DNA from: an uncultured Opitutia bacterium
GTDB lineage: Bacteria; Verrucomicrobiota; Verrucomicrobiia; Opitutales; Opitutaceae
Direction: 5' to 3'
DNA length: 51,233 bases
NCBI GenBank assembly: GCA_903825285.1
Contig: CAIJZY010000018.1
Coordinates: forward strand, 1-51,233
Shown: positions 45,050 through 51,233 of the stretch, in pieces
Layout of the letters: the number at the start of each line of letters is the position of its first letter
Position numbering within the stretch: the stretch's first letter is position 1
The notes under the pieces: model-generated
Database searches by the model: none
The model's input: the letters and a program-made list of their open reading frames with translations, nothing else
Told to the model about the DNA's origin: nothing
Program-made: the position numbers and the translations under genes

Positions 45050-45730
45050 TCAAGCTCCTGGCTTCGCGCAGAGAAACTCCAGGTATTCGAGGTCGGCCGG
45101 CGTGGTGAGCTTGGGATTGGGGTGCTGGTTCTCCAAGAGCGCGATCGGATGGCCGAGCCCTTCCACCGCGGAGGCGTCGTCCGTGACGTGCAGCCGGCGC
45201 GTCGCGACGCGGGCATAGGCCTGCACGATCAGCCGGCGGGAGAACACCTGCGGGGTCTCCATGGCCCAGAGGCGGGAGCGGTCGAGCGTCCGCAGGCGCG
45301 CGTCGTCACGGTGCTGCTTGATGGTGTCGGTGACCCGGTGGGCGAGGACCACCGCGCCCTCGCGCCGCACGATCTTGTGCAGGGCGACCAGCTGCTCGGG
45401 CCGCACGAGCGGGCGGGCGCAGTCGTGGATGAACACGTGGGCGATGTCGTCGGGCAGCGCCGCGAGGGCCTGCATGACCGAGTCCTGCCGCTCGCGCCCG
45501 CCCTGCACGAGCGCGCTCGGGGTCGGCGCGTAGGCCATGAGCTCGGTCATCTGCCGCGGGTCGCGGTAGACCACCACGTAGAAGTCGGCGATGCTGCTCG
45601 TCATGAACGCCGCGACGGAGTGGGCAAACACCGGGCGCCCGGCCAGCGGCGCGAGCACCTTGTCGGGCACGGCCCCGTTCATGCGCGACCCGGTGCCGGC
45701 GGCGAGGAGGATGACGGCGGTGCGGCTCAT
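45050..45730 (-). CDS. ispD: 2-C-methyl-D-erythritol 4-phosphate cytidylyltransferase
   Basis: This 226-residue enzyme of the MEP pathway transfers CMP from CTP to MEP. The nucleotide-binding N-terminus is ILLAAGTGSRMNGAVPDKVL, with the conserved Arg and Lys; PDKVL stands where PKQYL is usual. GGRERQDSVMQAL, the substrate loop VFIHDCARPLV (usually HDAARP), VTDTIKQ, METPQVF, TDDASAVE and the C-terminal NPKLTTPADLEYLE complete the family pattern. It is 100 bp downstream of pyrF and upstream of ispF. Confidence 0.96.
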   Translation of the reverse strand: MSRTAVILLAAGTGSRMNGAVPDKVLAPLAGRPVFAHSVAAFMTSSIADFYVVVYRDPRQMTELMAYAPTPSALVQGGRERQDSVMQALAALPDDIAHVFIHDCARPLVRPEQLVALHKIVRREGAVVLAHRVTDTIKQHRDDARLRTLDRSRLWAMETPQVFSRRLIVQAYARVATRRLHVTDDASAVEGLGHPIALLENQHPNPKLTTPADLEYLEFLCAKPGA

Positions 45731-45731
45731 G

Positions 45732-45847
45732 GGTCAGAGGTTAGAGGTCAGGCCTAGGGGGGACGAAAAACATATGACGGCAGACGGACGGCGGCAAGGG
45801 CGTGATGACCGAAAATCTGACATCTGACCTCTAGCCTTTGACCTCTG
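45732..45847. repeat. Intergenic inverted repeat (agaggtca words) between pyrF and ispD
   Basis: Left arm gtcagaggttagaggtcagg (45733-45752 region) and right arm ctgacctctagcctttgacc (about 45822-45843) form an imperfect inverted repeat around a spacer of about 60 bp. The gacctct word recurs several times. The right arm runs into the 3' end of pyrF, so the last residues of PyrF (AEVKG) are encoded by repeat-like DNA. Confidence 0.55.
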
Positions 45848-46541
45848 CCTTTTGGCCAATTTCGGCCAAAATGCCCCGGGCGGCGGCGACCGGGTCCGGG
45901 GCCGAGAAGATCGGGCGGCCGACGACGAGGAAATTGGCGCCGGTGCGGGCGGCCTCGGCGGGGGTCATGACGCGGGTCTGGTCGTCCGCCTTGCCGTCGC
46001 GGGGGCGGATGCCCGGGGTGACGAGCGTGACATCGGCCGGCAGCGCGGCGCGCAGCGGCGCGATCTCAAGCGGGGAGCAGACAAGGCCGCGGAGGCCGGA
46101 CTCCGCGGCGAGGCGGCCGAGGCGGACCACCTGGTCCGCGGGCGAGGCGCTGACGCCGGTCTCGGCGAGGCCGGCGGCGCTGGTGGAGGTGAGCACGGTC
46201 ACGCCGAGGAGCAGGAGTTTCGGCGCGTGCTGCTGCTGGGCCTTCACGGCCCACTGCATCATCTCGCGGCCGCCGCTGGTGTGCAGGGTGAGCATGCCGA
46301 TCGGCAGCTGGGAGACGGACTCGACGGACTTGGCGACGGTGTTGGGGATGTCGTGGAGCTTGAGGTCGAGGAAGACCTGGAAGCCCAGCCCGGCGACCTC
46401 GCGGACGCAGTCGGGCCCGCAGGCGGTGAACATCTCGAGGCCGATCTTCACCCAGCGGACGGTGCCCTGGAGCTGGCGCAGGGCGGGGGCGACGGCGCGG
46501 GGCGAGGGGGCGTCGAGGACGAGGATGAGGTCGCAGGCCAT
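45831..46541 (-). CDS. pyrF: Orotidine 5'-phosphate decarboxylase
   Basis: This 236-residue final enzyme of UMP synthesis has the catalytic motif VFLDLKLHDIPNTVAKSV (Asp-x-Lys-x-x-Asp, about 58-75), preceded by LILVLDAPSP (about 5-14) and WVKIGLEMFTACG (about 30-42). The phosphate-binding TLVTPGIRPRDGKADDQTRV and the C-terminal NFLVVGRPIFSAPDPVAAAR are present. The start ATG 46541 gives the family length; upstream codons overlap ispE on the opposite strand. It is divergent from ispE, with only 66 bp between the starts. Confidence 0.96.
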   Translation of the reverse strand: MACDLILVLDAPSPRAVAPALRQLQGTVRWVKIGLEMFTACGPDCVREVAGLGFQVFLDLKLHDIPNTVAKSVESVSQLPIGMLTLHTSGGREMMQWAVKAQQQHAPKLLLLGVTVLTSTSAAGLAETGVSASPADQVVRLGRLAAESGLRGLVCSPLEIAPLRAALPADVTLVTPGIRPRDGKADDQTRVMTPAEAARTGANFLVVGRPIFSAPDPVAAARGILAEIGQKAEVKG

Positions 46542-46607
46542 GTCGGAGTGAGGTTCGAAAAAGGCTGACGCCCCGGCCCTGGCATCGCCAATGTTTTCTT
46601 CATCTCC

Positions 46608-47495
46608 GTGGCCGCCCTCGAACTCCAGTGTCCCGCCAAGTTGAACCTGCTCCTCGCGGTCACGGGCCGGCGGCCGGACGGTTTTCATGACCTGGTCTCG
46701 CTCGTCGCGCCGCTGGCCTGGGGCGACACGCTGCGCATCGAGGCGGCGGCGAAGCTCTCGCTCGCCTGCGACGACCCGGCGGTGCCGGTGGACGACACGA
46801 ACCTTGTGCTCAAGGCGGCGGCGGCCTTCCGGGCGGCGACCGGCTGGAGCGGCGGGGCGCGGTTCACCCTGACAAAGCGGATTCCCCACGGGGCCGGGCT
46901 GGGCGGCGGCAGCAGCGATGCGGCGACGGCGCTCGTCCTTCTCAATGCGCTCGCGGGCACGGCGCTGACGCCGGCGGCGCTGGCGCCGGTGGCCGCGGCG
47001 GTGGGCTCGGACTGCGCGCTCTTCCTTTCTGGCGGCCCGGTCGTGATCCGCGGCCGCGGTGAGCGGGTGGAGCCGCTGACACCGGAGGTGCGGACGCGGC
47101 TCCGCGGGAATCGGGTGCTGGTCTTCAAGCCGTCGTTCGGCATCGCCACCCCCTGGGCGTATGGCCGGCTCGCGGCGGAGGCGCCGGCGAGCTACCTGCC
47201 GGCGGCCCCGGCCGAGGCGCGGCTGGCGGAGCTAATGCAGGCGGCGCGCGGCGAGCCGATGGGGCCGCACCTGTTCAACAGCTTCGAGGCCCCGGCATTT
47301 CGGAAGTTCGTCGCGCTGCCCGTGCTGCTGGGACGGCTGCAGGTGCGCTTCGGGCTGGCGCCGCGGATGAGCGGCAGCGGCAGCGCGTGCTTTGCCTTCC
47401 TGCCCGACGACGGGCCACCGGTGGCAGCGGTTGAGGTGGTCGTGCGCGAGGCGTGGGGCGAGTCAGCCGTCGTCGTGGACACGAAACTTCTGTAA
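46608..47495 (+). CDS. ispE: 4-diphosphocytidyl-2-C-methyl-D-erythritol kinase
   Basis: This 295-residue GHMP kinase phosphorylates CDP-ME in the MEP pathway. CPAKLNLLLAVTGRRPDGFH (about 8-27) holds the conserved Lys, and the GHMP glycine loop is IPHGAGLGGGSSDAATALVL (about 89-108). Gly/Ser-rich motif 3 RMSGSGSACFAFLPDD is at about 252-267. GTG 46608 matches the usual N-terminus; no clear Shine-Dalgarno is seen. With ispD and ispF it gives three MEP genes within about 3 kb. Confidence 0.96.
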   Translation: MAALELQCPAKLNLLLAVTGRRPDGFHDLVSLVAPLAWGDTLRIEAAAKLSLACDDPAVPVDDTNLVLKAAAAFRAATGWSGGARFTLTKRIPHGAGLGGGSSDAATALVLLNALAGTALTPAALAPVAAAVGSDCALFLSGGPVVIRGRGERVEPLTPEVRTRLRGNRVLVFKPSFGIATPWAYGRLAAEAPASYLPAAPAEARLAELMQAARGEPMGPHLFNSFEAPAFRKFVALPVLLGRLQVRFGLAPRMSGSGSACFAFLPDDGPPVAAVEVVVREAWGESAVVVDTKLL

Positions 47496-47580
47496 ATGGG
47501 CATTGACGGGCCCGGAGGCTGACGCGTTAACGTCAAGCGCCGCCGCTCAGTCCCCGGCCGGCGGTTTTCCCCGCGCATTC

Positions 47581-49344
47581 ATGGACCCCACCGGCAAAGA
47601 CGAACTGATCGTGCAAGGCATCTCCGCCTCGCAGGGCATCGCCTACGGCCAGGTCTTTGTCTTCATCCAGAGCGACGTTGAGGTGCCCAACTACCACGTT
47701 GATCCCGACAAGCGCATCAACGAGGTGAGCCGCTTCGAGAAGGCGCTGGTCACGACCCGGCAGCAGATCAGCAAGATCAAGGGCGAGGTGGAGAAGAACC
47801 TTGGGCCGGAGGAGGCGCTGATCTTCGACGCGCACCTGCTGGTCCTCGAGGACCAGGCGCTGATCGGCGAGACGATCCGCGAGTTCGAGACCACGGGCCG
47901 CAACATCGAGACGTGCTTCAACCAGATTTCCGCGCGGTACATCCAGGCCTTCTCGGAGATTGACGACGAGTACCTGCGCGAGCGGGCCGGCGACATCCGC
48001 GATGTCGCGCAGCGCGTCCTGCAGAACCTGCTGGGCCAGGCGGAGAACAGCCTCGGCCGGCTCGCCGAGCAGCGCATCATCGTCGCGAACGACATCTCCC
48101 CGTCGGACTCCGCCAACATCGACCGGGCGGCGGCGCTGGCGCTGGTGACGGACTCCGGCAGCCGGACGAGCCACGCGGTGATCATGGCGCGCTCGATGAA
48201 GGTCCCGGCGGTGGTGGGCGTGCGCGACCTGACGACCCGGGTGAAGAACGGGGACTGGGCGATCGTGGACGGCTACGACGGCGTGGTCATCCTGAACCCC
48301 TCCGAGGCCACGCTCTTCCGCTACGGGCGGATCCAGGAGCGCAAGAAGACCTTCGAGACGCGCCTGCTGCAGGCGAACGAGCAGCCGGCGGTGACCCTGG
48401 ACGGCGTGGCGGTGACGCTCCTGGCGAACATCGAGCGCGTGGAGGAGGTGAAGGCGGTGAAGGATTTCCGCGCCGAGGGCGTGGGCCTGTACCGCACCGA
48501 GTACCTGTTCCTGAACTCCGCGCGGATTCCGACCGAGCAGGAGCAGTTCGTGGCGTACAAGGCGGTGGTCGAGGGCGTGGCGCCGTTTCCGGTGATCATC
48601 CGCAGCCTCGACCTGGGCGGCGACAAGCCGATGACGGGGAACTCGCACCTCTTCCCGAAGGAGGACAACCCGTTCATGGGCTTCCGGGCGATCCGGTTCT
48701 GCCTGGTGCACACCGACATCTTCAAGGACCAGCTCCGGGCGATCCTCCTGGCGAGCGCGTTCGGCAAGGTGCGCCTGATGTACCCGATGATCAGCGGCAG
48801 CGAGGAGCTGGCCAAGGCCAACGCCGTCCTCGACGAGTGCAAGGCCGAGCTGAAGGCCCGCGGCCAGGCGTTCGACGAGCAGCTCGAGGTGGGCGCGATG
48901 ATCGAGATCCCGAGCGCCGCCGCGACGGCCGACCTGCTGGCGCGCGACTGCGCGTTCTTCAGCATCGGGACCAACGACCTCATCCAATACCTGCTCGCGA
49001 TCGACCGGGTGAACGACCGGATCGCTCACCTCTACGAGCCGACCCATCCCGCGGTGATCCGCACGCTCAAGCACATCGTGGACGAGGCCCACCGGCACCA
49101 GGTGCCCGTGAGCGTCTGCGGCGAGATGGCCGGCGACCCCGTCTTCGCGCCGCTGCTGCTCGGCCTGGGCGTGGACAGCCTGAGCATGTCGCCCGCGTGG
49201 CTGCCTTCCGTGAAGTATCTCATCCGCGCCATGACCATGAAGGACGCCAGGGAACTGGCGGACCAGGCGCTCACGATGAGTTCCCCGAAGGAAATCTACG
49301 CCAAGTGCGACGCGTTCTACCGCGCACGCGTGACGGTGGAATAA
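47581..49344 (+). CDS. ptsI: PTS enzyme I (phosphoenolpyruvate-protein phosphotransferase)
   Basis: This 587-residue enzyme has an N-terminal domain beginning IVQGISASQGIAYGQVFVF. The phospho-His site is SRTSHAVIMARSMKVPAVVG (His at about 199-200). The C-terminal PEP-binding TIM barrel contains GVGLYRTEYLFLN, RSLDLGGDKP, NPFMGFRAIRFCL, GAMIEIPSAAATADLL, FFSIGTNDLIQYLLAIDR and the active-site Cys in VSVCGEMAGDP. ATG 47581 gives the family length; the longer frame upstream overlaps ispE. No HPr (ptsH) or EII gene lies in the window, so its role may be regulatory (nitrogen-PTS-like) or linked to genes elsewhere. Confidence 0.97.
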   Translation: MDPTGKDELIVQGISASQGIAYGQVFVFIQSDVEVPNYHVDPDKRINEVSRFEKALVTTRQQISKIKGEVEKNLGPEEALIFDAHLLVLEDQALIGETIREFETTGRNIETCFNQISARYIQAFSEIDDEYLRERAGDIRDVAQRVLQNLLGQAENSLGRLAEQRIIVANDISPSDSANIDRAAALALVTDSGSRTSHAVIMARSMKVPAVVGVRDLTTRVKNGDWAIVDGYDGVVILNPSEATLFRYGRIQERKKTFETRLLQANEQPAVTLDGVAVTLLANIERVEEVKAVKDFRAEGVGLYRTEYLFLNSARIPTEQEQFVAYKAVVEGVAPFPVIIRSLDLGGDKPMTGNSHLFPKEDNPFMGFRAIRFCLVHTDIFKDQLRAILLASAFGKVRLMYPMISGSEELAKANAVLDECKAELKARGQAFDEQLEVGAMIEIPSAAATADLLARDCAFFSIGTNDLIQYLLAIDRVNDRIAHLYEPTHPAVIRTLKHIVDEAHRHQVPVSVCGEMAGDPVFAPLLLGLGVDSLSMSPAWLPSVKYLIRAMTMKDARELADQALTMSSPKEIYAKCDAFYRARVTVE

Positions 49345-49345
49345 A

Positions 49346-49429
49346 ATGTAGGGCGGGGTCGCCGACCCCGCCTTCTCCGCGTTTACACTTTGCCGCAGAC
49401 AAGACGGGGTCGCCGACCCCGCCCTACAT
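49346..49429. repeat. Double palindromic repeat between ptsI and the PhyH gene
   Basis: Two facing units with perfect 16-bp arms (atgtagggcggggtcg at 49346-49361 and its complement at 49414-49429) lie in the convergent spacer. Each unit also folds on itself: ggcggggtcg/cgaccccgcc at 49352-49372 and cggggtcg/cgaccccg at 49405-49421. The structure could act as a two-way terminator and looks like a dispersed REP-type element. Its right arm touches the stop codon of the PhyH gene. Confidence 0.8.
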
Positions 49430-50250
49430 CAGGCGGCGGGCCACATCACCGGGAACTGCGGGCCGTGGAATTTCTCGCCCGGCTTGGGGTGCTCGGGGTA
49501 GCGCTGCATCATCCACTCGTTCATGTGCTCCTGGCCGGGCCGGTAGGTGCAGGCGCCGGACATGACGTGGGAGACCAGGGCGCGGCGGCGGCTGGCGGAG
49601 AAATTGCGGTCGCTGCCATGGAGGAGCAGGCCGTGGTGGAAGGAGACGGAGCCCTTGGGGATGATGACGGGGACCTCGCGGGTCGGGAAATCAGCGGGCA
49701 GGCTGGGTTTCTGCGCGTCGTCACCCGTGATGCCCACGGGCGTTTTCCAGAGGCCGAGGCGGTGGGAGCCCTCGAGGAACACCATGGGCCCGGAGTCCGG
49801 GAGCACATCGTCGAGCGCGATCCAGCAGGTCACGGTCTCGCATTCCGCGATCATCTGCCAGTAGGCCCAGTCCTGGTGATAGGTGACGACGCGCCCGCCG
49901 AACGGGGGCTTGTCGAGGAGCTGGTCGTGCCACATCCGGATCGAGGTCGCGCCGATGAGCTGCGCGGCGATGTGGCCGAGAGCCGGGCTGAGGACCGTGC
50001 GGGCCATCGTCGTGTCGGCCTTCCAAGTGTTGTCGATCTTGATCAGGTCGACGGGCTCCTTCCGCAGCATCACGCCGTCGGGCGGGGCGCCCTTGTCGTA
50101 CTGGCCGGCGATGACGCGGTCGGCGGCGGCGTTGATGGCCGCGACCTCCGCCTCGGAAAAGAGCCGGTGGTGGATGTGGTAGCCGCGCTCGCGGAAGCGG
50201 GCGATGGCGGCGGAAAGGGTCGTGTCCGGGGCGGCTGGGGTGGGGGCCAT
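49429..50250 (-). CDS. Phytanoyl-CoA dioxygenase (PhyH) family protein
   Basis: This 273-residue Fe(II)/2-oxoglutarate-dependent oxygenase has a double-stranded beta-helix core with the HxD iron motif in VVTYHQDWAYWQMIAECE (about 121-138), CWIALDDVLPDSGPMVFLEG, SHRLG and the distal His in VSFHHGLLLHGSDRNFS (about 200-216). It begins AIARFRERGYHIHHRLFSEA, usual for the family. The substrate is unknown; bacterial members hydroxylate diverse small molecules. It is convergent with ptsI and its stop abuts the palindromic repeat. Confidence 0.92.
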   Translation of the reverse strand: MAPTPAAPDTTLSAAIARFRERGYHIHHRLFSEAEVAAINAAADRVIAGQYDKGAPPDGVMLRKEPVDLIKIDNTWKADTTMARTVLSPALGHIAAQLIGATSIRMWHDQLLDKPPFGGRVVTYHQDWAYWQMIAECETVTCWIALDDVLPDSGPMVFLEGSHRLGLWKTPVGITGDDAQKPSLPADFPTREVPVIIPKGSVSFHHGLLLHGSDRNFSASRRRALVSHVMSGACTYRPGQEHMNEWMMQRYPEHPKPGEKFHGPQFPVMWPAA

Positions 50251-50320
50251 GGGCGGGAGAAAATGCGCTGGGCGCGGGAAAAGGGGAGCGAAAAACGGCG
50301 GTCCGCAAGCGGCCGCGCCA

Positions 50321-51233
50321 TTATCCCCCGACCGGTCGGCGCACCCAGAGCGTGCCCTCCTCCAGCGGCACCGGGCGCCAGCCCTCGCGGGAGAGTTGGG
50401 CCGCGCTGGCAGCGTCGAAGCCGCTGGCCTGGCTCCAGGCCGTCGTGATCAGAATGGCATCGGGCCGATGCTGTGCGAGCAGGCGGGAAAACGTCGGCGG
50501 ACCGTCCGCCGGTCCGCCCTGCACGCTGGCGATCGGCTCCACACCCACGCTGCCGGCGGCGAGGTAGGCGGCGTACGATTCCGCGGACACGCCCAGCAGG
50601 CGGACCGGACCGGGAAATTCCCGGCGCAGCACCGCGAGCGTGTGTCGCACCGGCTGCGGCTGGAGCACCGCCAGCGGTCGCGGCGCGGTGAGGACCACCG
50701 CGAGGCCCGCGAGCGTGAGCAGGAGGGCGACCGGGCCGGCTTGGCGGCCGGGCGCCGTCCTTCGCCGGGCCGCGGCCCACGCGATCAGTGCCCAGACCGC
50801 GGGCACGGCGGGCAGCAGATAGGCGGTCTTCGCGTAGATCACCAGCCCGGGTGGGAGCGCGGCCAGTCCGGCGAACGCGGCCAGGAGGCTCGGCCGGCGT
50901 TCGGCGAACCAGGCCGGGTCCACGGCGGCGCCCGGCACGGGCAGCAGGCGCGCGGAAAGGAAGGCGGCAGCCAGCAGGAGCGCGGCCAGGGCGGCCCCGG
51001 ACTTGCCGCCGTGCGTCGTGACGAAAAACTGCACGAGCTCGCCGGGTGCGGCGGCCAGGTTGCGACCGACATGGCCGAGCACGGCGACCGGATTGAGCCG
51101 GACCGCGTCGGCCAGTGACTGGGCCTGCGGGAAGACGCGGCTCACGACGGTCGGATAGTCGATCCACGGGTCGATCCCCGGGGCGCGGCCCGTCTCGGCC
51201 AGCCCGACCGCGTAGTGCTGCTGGAAGGCGAAC
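50321..51233 (-). CDS. Membrane protein, GT39/mannosyltransferase-like C-terminal part (partial)
   Basis: The frame is open to the right edge of the window, so the gene's start is missing; an internal GTG lies at 51145. The visible part (about 303 residues) has at least four hydrophobic segments (SGAALAALLLAAAFLSARLL, PSLLAAFAGLAALPPG, YLLPAVPAVWALIAWAAARR, PVALLLTLAGLAVVL) and then a soluble C-terminal domain (from about QPVRHTLAVLRREFPGPVRL to VPLEEGTLWVRRPVGG). The layout resembles the C-terminal half of polyprenol-dependent GT39-type membrane glycosyltransferases, but I see no catalytic motif, so the call is tentative. Confidence 0.5.
   Translation of the reverse strand, partial: FAFQQHYAVGLAETGRAPGIDPWIDYPTVVSRVFPQAQSLADAVRLNPVAVLGHVGRNLAAAPGELVQFFVTTHGGKSGAALAALLLAAAFLSARLLPVPGAAVDPAWFAERRPSLLAAFAGLAALPPGLVIYAKTAYLLPAVPAVWALIAWAAARRRTAPGRQAGPVALLLTLAGLAVVLTAPRPLAVLQPQPVRHTLAVLRREFPGPVRLLGVSAESYAAYLAAGSVGVEPIASVQGGPADGPPTFSRLLAQHRPDAILITTAWSQASGFDAASAAQLSREGWRPVPLEEGTLWVRRPVGG

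Noticed and set aside
45731-45846. Second small gene in the pyrF-ispD gap
   Set aside because: Only repeat words and no start with a plausible ribosome site are present.
47533-49098. Open - strand frame opposite ptsI
   Set aside because: ptsI has all catalytic motifs; the antisense frame is Arg/His/Val-rich with no recognisable domain.

Overview
The window looks like a GC-rich chromosome from the Verrucomicrobiota, most likely an Opitutaceae-type bacterium. This is inferred from gene content and protein style: a GbsR-type regulator beside an exopolysaccharide locus, exosortase-style export genes, a delta-60/Ig-like secreted protein with a duplicated C-terminal module, a DUF4838 protein, and an MEP isoprenoid pathway. 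I ran no database search, so the taxon is an inference. No rRNA, tRNA, CRISPR array or intact insertion sequence was recognised.

Bases 1-5.5 kb hold the export front end of an exopolysaccharide (EPS) locus on the + strand. In order these are an Ala-rich 15-residue-repeat protein (cut by the left edge), an outer-membrane beta-barrel, a short OPX/Wza-type periplasmic export protein, a Wzc-type co-polymerase/tyrosine autokinase with a Gly/Tyr-rich N-terminus, and a GbsR/MarR-like regulator. Bases 5.6-8.6 kb are a decaying stretch: a nucleotide-sugar epimerase pseudogene, an intact GT4 glycosyltransferase, and a heavily mutated relic that I read as an exosortase-associated EpsI-like gene.

Bases 8.6-26.2 kb are the sugar-assembly part of the Wzx/Wzy-type EPS locus, all on the + strand. 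It contains several GT4, one GT2 and one CgeB-like glycosyltransferase, two FkbM methyltransferases, a flippase, a class I methyltransferase, a Wzy-like polymerase, an AsnB-type amidotransferase, the priming polyprenyl-phosphate sugar transferase (resembling the exosortase-system class) and a membrane-anchored DUF4838 protein. The stretch from about 11.3 to 19.3 kb is visibly AT-richer than the rest, which suggests imported DNA. An O-antigen-ligase-like protein and a large secreted Ig/delta-60 protein follow on the - strand (26.3-30.4 kb).

Bases 30.4-46.5 kb are a long - strand block. In transcription order it reads pyrF, ispD, ispF, two oligopeptide-binding lipoproteins, oppB, oppC, an MsbA-type ABC exporter, a GT9 heptosyltransferase-like protein, two GT2 enzymes, an FkbM methyltransferase (together an LPS-core-like module), a DUF721 protein, rpsO and pnp. 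Genes from ispF down to the FkbM gene are tightly packed or overlapping. Bases 46.6-49.3 kb carry ispE and ptsI on the + strand. The window ends with a phytanoyl-CoA-dioxygenase-family gene and a membrane protein cut by the right edge, both on the - strand. Several intergenic gaps in this half hold palindromic, repeat-like DNA.

Taken together, the EPS locus primes a sugar on undecaprenyl phosphate, extends and decorates it, flips it with Wzx, polymerises it with Wzy, controls it with Wzc, and exports it through the short OPX protein and probably the adjacent beta-barrel. The exosortase side of the system seems to have been lost: the EpsI-like gene is broken, and no exosortase or PEP-CTERM substrate is visible here.
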